From Bacteroidales bacterium (GTDB lineage Bacteria > Bacteroidota > Bacteroidia > Bacteroidales > F082), in the NCBI GenBank assembly GCA_030690365.1, contig JAUYGX010000140.1, positions 35,174 to 99,173 on the forward strand: a stretch of 64,000 bases of DNA, written 5' to 3'. A program made the position numbers and the translations under genes. Below, piece after piece: positions 54,162-63,300 of the stretch. Every line of letters begins with the position of its first letter. The stretch's first letter is position 1. Under the pieces are notes generated by a model that was not told the origin of the DNA, made no database searches, and saw nothing but the letters and a program-made list of their open reading frames with translations.

Positions 54162-54359
54162 TTCATAACATTGGTGATATTCAAGCACTTTCGGCTGCCA
54201 TCAAATCTGAATGGAACTATGGTTCCACATAGTTAGTGCAAGAGCAGTAATCCCGAATGAACTTATTGTTCAAGTTCACATGTATACACGTTGTTAATGC
54301 GAACTTCACTGGTTAATTTTCCGGTAAATCATAAAAAACAGGAATATTGACTCCATGAT
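54162..54359. other. Spacer before promoter-block copy 6
   Basis: About 200 bp with no gene or hairpin that I can support. Copy 6 of the block starts at its end. Confidence 0.4.
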
Positions 54360-54425
54360 GTGTGAATGATGCAACTCCTTTTAATACTTGTATAAAATAA
54401 AAAAGGATATGGAGTATCACCTTTG
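54360..54425 (+). promoter_or_regulatory. Shared 66-bp promoter block, copy 6 (Ig-like/DUF3494 lipoprotein)
   Basis: GTGTGAAT at 54360, ATGCAA at 54369 and the degenerate GTATAA at 54390 (21 bp), TTTG at 54422 (27 bp). This is the weakest second half-site, yet both spacings are exact. It ends 35 bp before the start codon. Confidence 0.78.
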
Positions 54426-54460
54426 TATAACGAACAATCCTATCAATTAATTACTAAAAA

Positions 54461-57400
54461 ATGAAAACTGAAAAGAAAAAAATTTGGACAAACCTTGTCC
54501 TGGCATCCTTATTCCTGGCCGCTTTGGCAGGAGGATGCAAAAAAGATAATTTCAAGGAAATCTCCGGGGTTTGTCCGGAAGTTGAGTCAACCAATCCTGC
54601 TTCGGAGGCCGTAAACATCCCCCTCGATATAGTGATTGACGTTACCTTTAACGAAAAAATGAATGCAGCCACCGTTACTCCGGCGGCATTCACTTTAACA
54701 GGACCTGCTACAAAAAATGGTCAGTTGGTAACAGCTACCAAAGTAGAAGGCAGCCTGACGTACAATGAAGCTACAAATACGATGAGCTTTAATCCAACGG
54801 ACAATCTCGAACCTAATACTGTGTATACAGGAACGGTTAAAACAGTGGTAAAAGATTTACGGGGTGCCGCTTTACAGACCAATTATGTATGGTCGTTTAC
54901 TACCGGTTTACCACCTACCGTAATTTCCACCTTCCCTCAGGATGAAGCTACAGGAGTATCAATCAACTCAAGGCTTTCCGCCACTTTTAGTATGGCTATG
55001 GACTCATTGTCCATCACCTCCTCCACCTTTACTTTAAAACAGGGAAACCTTTCTGTTTCAGGTACGGTAACCAGTTCAAACAATATGGCCACATTTAAAC
55101 CGGCAACCACACTGGCTGCAAACGTTCTTTACACGGCCACCATCACCAACATGGTTAAGAATAAGGCTGGTATTGCCATGGCAAATAATTTTGTATGGAC
55201 ATTTACAACAGGAGACGGACCTGATAACACACCTCCTACCGTGATATCAACAGTACCCGTAAACCTGGCCACAGAAGTAACCATCAATACGAAACCTACC
55301 GCCACTTTTAGTGAGGCGATGGATCCGTTGACGATTAACTCTTCTACATTTACTGTCAAGCAAGGTGTTCTCTCTGTTGCTGGTTCGGTAACTTATGTGG
55401 GGACAGTTGCAACATTTAAACCATTTGTAAATTTCACAGCCAATACTACCTATACAGCCACCATCACATCAGGTGTGGAGGATGTAGCAGGGAATGCCAT
55501 GGTAAGTAATTATGTATGGACATTTTCAACAGGAACGGGTTCGGATGACACTCCACCTAAGGTAATTTCAACATTTCCGGCCGACCTGGCCACAGGGGTA
55601 CCAATCAACACCCGGCCATCGGCAATTTTTAGCGAACCCATGGATCCAATGACCATTACACCACTCACCTTTACTATAAAACAAGGAAACCAGTTTATTT
55701 CGGGTTCCGTATCTTATGTAGGTTTGGTGGCCACATTTAAACCCTCGACCGGATTTATCGCCAATAAAGTCTATACAGCCACCATCACCACCGGCGCCGA
55801 AGATCTTGCTGGAAACGCCATGATAAACAACTATATATGGACATTTACCACTGGAACCGGCATCGACCTCATTCCACCCACGGTAGTTTCAACTGTTCCG
55901 GCTAACCTGGCCACTGAAGTACTACTCAGTGTAAAACCTGCCGCTACTTTTAGCGAGTTGATGGACCCATTGACAATAAACGCATCGACCTATACCTTAA
56001 AACAAGGAACTACATTGATTCCTGGTTTAGTTAGCTATAACGGTCTGATAGCAACTTTTTCACCTACTAATGTTCTTTTGGCCAACACCACCTATACTGC
56101 CACCATCACTACCGGTGTTAAAGACCTGGCTGGAAATGCCATGGCAAACAATTACGTATGGATATTTACAACGGGAATCGCCGTCGACATTATTCCACCT
56201 ACTGTAGTTTCAACTGTACCGGCTAACCTGGCCACTGAAGTACAACTCAACGTAAAACCAGCTGCTACATTTAGCGAGTTGATGGATCCTTTGACCATAA
56301 ACGCGTCTACCTACACCTTAAAACAAGGAACTACACTGGTACCTGGTTTAGTTAGCTATAACGGACTGATTGGTACTTTCACACCCACTAACGATCTTTT
56401 GGCCAACACAATTTATACCGCCACCATCACCACCGGTGTTAAAGACCTGGCTGGAAATGCCATGGTTAACAATAATGTATGGACATTTACCACACTGGCC
56501 GTATCATCTCCCACGGTAATTTCTACCGATCCTGCAAACATGGACACTGACATTGCCCTGAACAAAATAGTTACTGCAACATTTAGCGAACCCATGGATC
56601 CATTAACCATCACCGGGACAACCTTTACCATACAAAATGGTTCAAGTTCAGTTACAGGGGTGATATCGTACAACGGTACCACGGCCTCTTTTGCACCCTC
56701 CGCTGATTTGTTACCCAACACGTTGTATACCGGAACAATCACTACCGAAGCAATGAGTGCCGGAGGCACACCTTTGGCAGCCAATTATACCTGGACTTTT
56801 ACTACGGTTTCCTTGATGGCTCCAACAGTAATTTCTACTGACCCCATGGATTTGGATATCGATGTTCCCCTGAATCAGATTATCAGTGCGGATTTTAGTG
56901 AGGTGATGAACTCTTCAACCATCACCACTTCCACCTTTACCTTAATGCAAGGAACCAATTCGATTTCAGGACTGGTAGATTATTCCGGCACAACCGCTAC
57001 TTTAACACCATCGGGTGATTTATTATCAAACACCACTTATACTGCTACCATTACTACGGGGGCAGAAAATCTTTCAGGAACTCCATTGGACAACGACTAT
57101 GTGTGGACATTTACCACCCAGGAGATTGTGATTTCTATTGTTGATCTTGGTACTGCCGCTGCTTATGGTGCTTTTGGAGGAAATGCCGGTATTACCAACC
57201 AGGGAATCAATACGATAATAAATGGAGGTATTGCGACCACCGCTGCCTCAACACTGGTTACCGGTTTTCATGACGGGATGACTGGTGATGTTTATACTGA
57301 AACGCCTCTTAATGTTGGTCTGGTGACTGATGGAATATTTACCGCACCACCGTTCCCGGGAACAACCACCAATGAAGCCATTGCAACGCAAGCGCTGATT

Positions 57401-57874
57401 GATGCCAATGCGGCTTACATCAGCATTTCTCCTGCTATCATGCCGGGAGGAATTGATCCGGGCGTCGGTGAACTTGGTGGATTAACCCTGGCTCCGGGCG
57501 TTTATATGTCGGAAAGTGGAACTTTTAATATTTCCAACGGACCACTCACACTCGATGCTCAGGGCGATCCAAATGCTACCTGGGTATTCCAGACAGCCGC
57601 CGGATTAACCGTAGGTATCGCAGGACCGACAGGCGCACGCAGTATCGTCCTGACCAACGGAGCCTTGCCTAAAAATGTATTTTGGTATGTAGGTAGTTCA
57701 GCCACTATTAACGCGGCAGGTGGCGGCACCATGGTAGGAACCATCATCGCAACTGCCGGTGTTACATTCTCAACACCGGATAATATGGATCAAACAGTGC
57801 TGAATGGCAGAGCTATTTCTCTGGTTGCTTCAGTTACTATGGTAAATACAACCATAAACGTACCTGCACCCTAA
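54461..57874 (+). CDS. Surface lipoprotein with eight Ig-like repeats and a DUF3494 domain
   Basis: A 1,137-residue lipoprotein (lipobox LAGGC near residue 26). Eight SbsA/Big_5-like Ig repeats follow (each with PPTVISTxPxxxATxV, FSExMDPLTI, YTATITTGVKDLAGNAM and VWTFTT), up to about residue 885. The middle repeats have an exact 321-bp (107-residue) period. A DUF3494 domain ends the protein (VDLGTAAAYGAFGGNAGITN, GGLTLAPGVYMS, ALPKNVFWYVGSSATINAAG). The Ig stalk would hold the solenoid head away from the cell, as in adhesins. Repeats 5 and 6 are the most alike, which suggests recent duplication. Confidence 0.93.
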   Translation: MKTEKKKIWTNLVLASLFLAALAGGCKKDNFKEISGVCPEVESTNPASEAVNIPLDIVIDVTFNEKMNAATVTPAAFTLTGPATKNGQLVTATKVEGSLTYNEATNTMSFNPTDNLEPNTVYTGTVKTVVKDLRGAALQTNYVWSFTTGLPPTVISTFPQDEATGVSINSRLSATFSMAMDSLSITSSTFTLKQGNLSVSGTVTSSNNMATFKPATTLAANVLYTATITNMVKNKAGIAMANNFVWTFTTGDGPDNTPPTVISTVPVNLATEVTINTKPTATFSEAMDPLTINSSTFTVKQGVLSVAGSVTYVGTVATFKPFVNFTANTTYTATITSGVEDVAGNAMVSNYVWTFSTGTGSDDTPPKVISTFPADLATGVPINTRPSAIFSEPMDPMTITPLTFTIKQGNQFISGSVSYVGLVATFKPSTGFIANKVYTATITTGAEDLAGNAMINNYIWTFTTGTGIDLIPPTVVSTVPANLATEVLLSVKPAATFSELMDPLTINASTYTLKQGTTLIPGLVSYNGLIATFSPTNVLLANTTYTATITTGVKDLAGNAMANNYVWIFTTGIAVDIIPPTVVSTVPANLATEVQLNVKPAATFSELMDPLTINASTYTLKQGTTLVPGLVSYNGLIGTFTPTNDLLANTIYTATITTGVKDLAGNAMVNNNVWTFTTLAVSSPTVISTDPANMDTDIALNKIVTATFSEPMDPLTITGTTFTIQNGSSSVTGVISYNGTTASFAPSADLLPNTLYTGTITTEAMSAGGTPLAANYTWTFTTVSLMAPTVISTDPMDLDIDVPLNQIISADFSEVMNSSTITTSTFTLMQGTNSISGLVDYSGTTATLTPSGDLLSNTTYTATITTGAENLSGTPLDNDYVWTFTTQEIVISIVDLGTAAAYGAFGGNAGITNQGINTIINGGIATTAASTLVTGFHDGMTGDVYTETPLNVGLVTDGIFTAPPFPGTTTNEAIATQALIDANAAYISISPAIMPGGIDPGVGELGGLTLAPGVYMSESGTFNISNGPLTLDAQGDPNATWVFQTAAGLTVGIAGPTGARSIVLTNGALPKNVFWYVGSSATINAAGGGTMVGTIIATAGVTFSTPDNMDQTVLNGRAISLVASVTMVNTTINVPAP

Positions 57875-57900
57875 TGCAGTTATAAAGTTATCAAATGAAT

Positions 57901-57920
57901 CCCGCCTTCGGGCGGGGTTT
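57901..57920 (+). terminator. Short GC-rich terminator between DUF3494 and OmpA genes
   Basis: A 6-bp G+C stem (CCCGCC/GGCGGG) with a TTCG tetraloop and a short T tract. The T run is only three bases, so some read-through into the OmpA gene is likely. Confidence 0.7.
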
Positions 57921-57958
57921 ATTTAATTCACTTGAAGCAACATAAAAAAACTGAAAAA

Positions 57959-60031
57959 ATGAAATTGAAAACCAATAATAATAAAAAATCACGCAAAGCG
58001 TGTTCCGCCCATGGCCTCACCTTTAAAAGTCTGGTCTTAAGTACTGTTATCTTAACAGGTATGCAGATATCTCTTCATGCGCAGGAAACCCCTGACACAC
58101 TAAATCCACAGGAAGTTGAATATACCCAGCCCAGTTGGTGGTTTGGCGCTGCGGCCGGTGCTAATTTTAACTTCTATCAAGGATCCACACAACAATTAAA
58201 CTCATCTGTTACCGTCCCCACCGCTTTTCACGAGGGTACCGGGGTAGGTCTGTATGTGGCTCCTCTGGTAGAATTTCATCGCCCCGATTCAAGGTTGGGA
58301 TTTATGTTTCAGGCAGGATTCGATGGCCGCAACGGTGCTTTCAAACAAGTAATAACTCCATGCAATTGCCCGGATGATTTGTCCACTGACGTGAGTTATA
58401 TCACGTTGGAACCAAGCCTGCGCTTTGCCCCTTTTAAGTCAGGATTGTACTTGTATGCAGGGCCACGTTTGGCTTTCCTGATGTCGAAAACATTTACTTA
58501 CCAACATGGAATCAATCCTGTATATCCCGAACAGGAAATAACACCTGATGTAACTGCGGATTTTAACAACATGAAAAATATGTTGGTCTCCATGCAAATT
58601 GGAGCCGGATACGATATTCCACTCACCTCACATGGCAATCAAACACAATCTGTGCTTTCGCCTTATGTGGCTTATCATCCCTATTTTGGTCAGGAACCCC
58701 GTTCTACCGAAACGTGGAATATTACCACAGTACGTGCCGGTATTGCACTCAAATTCGGACGCGGACACGAAATTCAAGCGCCTGTAAAAGAGGAAGTTAT
58801 CCCGGTGGTGGTGATAATAACAGAACCTAAAGTAACGTTTACTGTTGAAGCTCCCAAAAATGTGCAGGCTGCACCCATCATGAAGGAAACCTTTCCGATC
58901 CGCAACTATGTATTTTTTGATTTGGGATCAACTGAAATCCCTCAGCGGTATATACTACTCACAAAAGAAGATGTAAAAACCTTTCAGGAGGATCAAATTG
59001 ATGCACACGCATCGACCAATGTATCTGGTCGTTCGGACAGACAAATGAAAGCTTACTACAATATCCTCAACATTCTTGGCACCCGCATGGTTAACAACCC
59101 ATCCACAACCATTATTTTGGTAGGATCTTCAGAAAAGGGACCCAAAGATGGCCGTGAAATGGCAGAATCTATCAAGAATTATCTTACCGGTACCTTTGGA
59201 ATTAATGCTTCCAGAATTTCAACTCAGGGCAGGACCAAGCCAAGTGTACCGGCTGAACAGCCTGGTGGCACGCTTGAACTTGTCTTGCTTCGCCAGGGCG
59301 ACCGCAGGGTATCCATCGAAAGCAATTCACCCGTCTTGTTGATGGAATTCCAGAATGGACCTGATGCACCTCTGAAACCAGTGGAAATCGTTGATATAAA
59401 GAAGGCTCCGGTTGAAAGTTACATTGTTTTCAATGTAGAAGATGAAGAAGACGCCTTTACATCCTGGTCGGTACAAACTGAGGATGAACAAGGAAATATC
59501 CGGACTTTTGGACCTTTTACTGAGGCTAAGGTGAGTATACCAACAAAAGCAATCTTAGATACTATCCCCGAAGGTGATTACAAAGTAACCATGACGGGCA
59601 TCACCAAGAGTGGTCCGACAATAACGAGGGAAACTTCTGCACATATAATACTTTGGACTCCTCCGGAAACTGTTGAAACAATGAGATTCAGCATCATATA
59701 CGAATTTAACAAGTCCGATGCCACCCATCTGTACGAAAAGTATTTGATGGAAGTGGTCGCACCAAAAATAACTGATGGTGCTACTGTGATTGTGAATGGC
59801 TACACCGATGTTATTGGTGGTGAAGAAAATAACCAGAAATTGTCATTGGCAAGAGCCAACAATGCTCAGGGCATTCTTGAAAAAGCGGTATCGAAAACAG
59901 GCACAAAGGGTGTGAAGTTTGAGATTTCCGGACTAGGTGAGGATCTGGATACAGCTCCGTTTAGCAACAAATATCCAGAGGAACGCGCTTATAACCGAAC
60001 GGTTATCGTTGATATCGTTTCCAGGAAATAA
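57959..60031 (+). CDS. OmpA-family protein with N-terminal beta-barrel
   Basis: A 690-residue outer-membrane protein. The chosen ATG at 57959 precedes a long basic n-region and the helix SLVLSTVILTGMQISLHAQ; an in-frame TTG at 57932 is unlikely. A barrel (about 50-270) is followed by a degenerate OmpA-like domain (FDLGSTEIPQRYILL, then TIILVGSSEKGPKDGREMAESIKNYL) and a beta-rich domain (about 450-560). The terminal region is a full OmpA domain (YEFNKSDATHLYEKYL, VNGYTDVIGGEENNQKLSLARANNAQGIL) that binds peptidoglycan. It has no promoter block of its own. Confidence 0.88.
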   Translation: MKLKTNNNKKSRKACSAHGLTFKSLVLSTVILTGMQISLHAQETPDTLNPQEVEYTQPSWWFGAAAGANFNFYQGSTQQLNSSVTVPTAFHEGTGVGLYVAPLVEFHRPDSRLGFMFQAGFDGRNGAFKQVITPCNCPDDLSTDVSYITLEPSLRFAPFKSGLYLYAGPRLAFLMSKTFTYQHGINPVYPEQEITPDVTADFNNMKNMLVSMQIGAGYDIPLTSHGNQTQSVLSPYVAYHPYFGQEPRSTETWNITTVRAGIALKFGRGHEIQAPVKEEVIPVVVIITEPKVTFTVEAPKNVQAAPIMKETFPIRNYVFFDLGSTEIPQRYILLTKEDVKTFQEDQIDAHASTNVSGRSDRQMKAYYNILNILGTRMVNNPSTTIILVGSSEKGPKDGREMAESIKNYLTGTFGINASRISTQGRTKPSVPAEQPGGTLELVLLRQGDRRVSIESNSPVLLMEFQNGPDAPLKPVEIVDIKKAPVESYIVFNVEDEEDAFTSWSVQTEDEQGNIRTFGPFTEAKVSIPTKAILDTIPEGDYKVTMTGITKSGPTITRETSAHIILWTPPETVETMRFSIIYEFNKSDATHLYEKYLMEVVAPKITDGATVIVNGYTDVIGGEENNQKLSLARANNAQGILEKAVSKTGTKGVKFEISGLGEDLDTAPFSNKYPEERAYNRTVIVDIVSRK

Positions 60032-60207
60032 CCATTTCACTCAGTAATCTGATTTCTCTAATTATCAACAAGAACTCTTCAATAGCCATCGAAACGATTT
60101 GTATTCCCATAAAATGTGTTTCGACGGCTTTCTTATCAGGTAACAAATACTCAGCTACCATCATAAAATTCATTAAAAATTACTGGTAATCAGTGGCAAA
60201 AACAAAT

Positions 60208-60273
60208 ATGTGAATTATGTAACATATAGAATTAATTATATAACACTTTCAGATTTGAGCCGAGGTAACTTTG
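60208..60273 (+). promoter_or_regulatory. Shared 66-bp promoter block, copy 7 (large DUF3494 protein)
   Basis: ATGTGAAT at 60208 (one base off), ATGTAA at 60217, ATATAA at 60238 (21 bp), TTTG at 60270 (27 bp) inside TAACTTTG, a full match to TAnnTTTG. It ends 32 bp before the ATG at 60306. Confidence 0.85.
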
Positions 60274-60305
60274 TAAAACAAAATCTAACGTACAACTTAA
60301 AACCA

Positions 60306-63300
60306 ATGATAATGAAAAGGTCATTACTATTTATTGTAACAACTGTTACTTTACTGCTTTCTTTACCACAAGTAAATTTCGGGCAAGCACCCAATTTAGG
60401 CACTTCTGCTGATTTTGCTCTGTTCACAACAGTTGGGGCAGTTACCAATGCAGGTACAGAATATCTAACGCAAGTTACAGGCAATGTGGGTTCGAATAGT
60501 GGCCCCATCTCAGGCTTTGGAAATGTGGATGGCCAATTGCACCCAGGCGATGGTCAGAGCGCTCAGGCAGCAGCAGATTTATTGATTGCCTACGGAGAAC
60601 TCGCTGCAGCCATACCCACTTTTTTTCCGGCACCTTTGCTTGGCAACGGAGCCATTCTCCCTCCGGGAGTGTATGCTATTGGTGAGCCGGCAACACTTAA
60701 CTTAGATTTAACATTGGATGCACAAGGTGATCCAAATGCTGTTTGGATTTTTCAAATACAAGGCACGTTCGGCGCAAACGCCAATTCGAAAGTTCATTTA
60801 ATCAACGGAGCTCAGGCTTGCAATGTTTTCTGGAAGATAGAAGGGTTGGTAAGTTTGGCCGCCAATACCACCATGCGGGGAACCATTGTGGCGAATAACG
60901 CGGCCATTAACATGGTTGCCGGTGATACCCTCGAAGGAAGGGCATTAGCTATCAACGGTGCCGTTGGTGTATCACAATCGATGATATACCTCCCTTCAGG
61001 ATGCGGAGCTCCTATCCTTACCGGACCGGCAGCCCCTGATCTTCTTTCTATAGCATGTTATACGATTTTTTCTTCCGGCGGGCCAGTTACAAACGCTGGC
61101 ATTACCTACGTTACAGGTGATGTGGGTTCGAACAATGGTTTAACGACAGGATTCAATCCTTTATTTGTAACAGGAGCTATTCATCCAATCCCGGATGGTT
61201 CAACTGCACAAGCGGCATCCGATTTACTAAATATCTATAGCACGCTGAACGCGATGCCTTATGATATTGAATTGATGAGGCCCGATCTTTTAGGCCACAA
61301 CCTGGTTCTTACACCGCATACTTATATCATGAACGCAGCCGCATCTCTTACCGATACGCTTTACCTCAACGCAATGGGATATGCCGATGCAGTATTCGTT
61401 ATCAAGATTTATGGTGCCCTTTCAACAAACAATTACTCAAAAGTTATTTTACAAAATGGAACCCAATCACAAAATGTGTTGTGGTTGGTTTCAGGTGCCG
61501 TGAGCATAACCGATTTTTCGGAATTTGTAGGAACAATCGTTGTCAACAATGGAGCAATCGACTTAACAACAGGGGTTAATCTGGATGGCAGGGTGCTTAC
61601 AACCACCGGAGCTGTGAACACCTCCGCAATAACGGCTATTATGCCTCCCGGTTGCTTTGTAGCAAGCCCTCCTGTTATCACAACAGAACCAACCGATCAG
61701 ATTGTATGCGAAGGAGATTCTGTTAGTTTAACAGTAACTGCAACAGGTGATGGTCTTACTTATCAGTGGAGAAAAGGAATCGTAGATATTTCAGGCGCAA
61801 CGAATGATACACTTACCATTAATCCTGTAAGTATGTCAGATGCCGCGACAGACTATAATGTTGTTGTTTCAGGAACTTTTCCTCCACCAGATACTTCTAT
61901 TAATGTTTCTTTAACAGTTAATGCTGTCACAAATATTACCACACAGCCGGCAAGTCAAATTGCATGTGTCGGAGATTCTATCAGTTTTACAGTAGCTGCC
62001 ACAGGTACCGGACTTACGTATCAGTGGAGAAAAGGAATCATTGATATTACAGGCGCAACAAACGATACGCTTACAATTGATCCTGTTGCCCTAACTGACG
62101 CAGCATTAGACTATAATGTTGTTGTCATGGGAACATGTTCAAACGATACTTCAATAAATGTTAGTTTAACAGTAAATGAAGTTACGGCCATCACCACACA
62201 ACCTGTTGATCAAACAGCATGTATTGGCGACTCTATCAGCTTTACGGTAGCCGCCACAGGTACCGGACTTACGTATCAGTGGAGAAAAGGAATCATTGAT
62301 ATTATAGGTGCAACAAACGATACGCTTACAATTGATCCTGTTGCCCTAACTGACGCAGCATTAGACTATAATGTTGTTGTCATGGGAACATGCTCAAACG
62401 ATACTTCAATAAATGCTTCTTTATCGGTTAATACTGAAACTGTCATTACTACGGCTCCTGTTAGTCAAACGGTATGTGAAGGAGATTCTGTCAGCTTTAT
62501 TGTGGCTGCATCTGGATCGGGTCTTACCTACCAGTGGAGAAAGGGAATTGTAAACCTGGTCGATGGAGGTAATATTTCAGGCGCAACAAATGATACACTT
62601 ACAATTAACCCTGCCACCATCTCTGATGAAGCATCCAACTATAATGTTGTTGTTACCGGTGGTTGTTCATCAATAAATACTTTGGACGTCAACCTTAATT
62701 CGGCTGGCAACTTTGGTATTCTGGCTGGTACGGCAATCAGCAGCACAGGCTTTAGTGTAATTTCAGATGTGGATGTTGGGTTAAGCCCCGGTGTTCGCAG
62801 TTCTATTACCGGATTTCCTCCGGCCATTGTTGTGAATGGAGCTATCTATACTTCTGATGATATTGCTCCTCCGGGAGTAGCTGCAATGCTTATACAGGCC
62901 AAACAAGACCTTACCGATGCCTATCTTTTTGCTGAAGGCGCAACATCACCTGCTCCTGCCACTGTAGCTGGCGATCAGGGTGGCTTAACACTTGCCCCGG
63001 GCATTTATAAATCAACATCCACACTATTAATACAATCCGGCGATCTGACCCTTGATGCACAAGGTGATGCAAATGCAGTATGGATTTTCCAGATAGCATC
63101 TGATTTTACCACTGTTGGTGGAGCTGGTGGAAACGTTATACTTAGCGGAGGCGCCCAGGCTAAAAATGTTACCTGGCAGGTTGGCAGTTCAGCAACCATC
63201 GGTAACGGAACCTCATTTAAAGGAAACATACTTGCATTAACTTCCATAACGATGAATACAACTGCAACTATAGATGGCAGATTACTTGCCAGAAATGGTG

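Noticed and set aside
44983..60273. Reading the shared 66-bp block as a mobile REP-type repeat
   Set aside because: The bases between the conserved elements are unrelated, and all seven copies sit in the same orientation at a short distance before start codons. A regulatory site explains this better than transposition.
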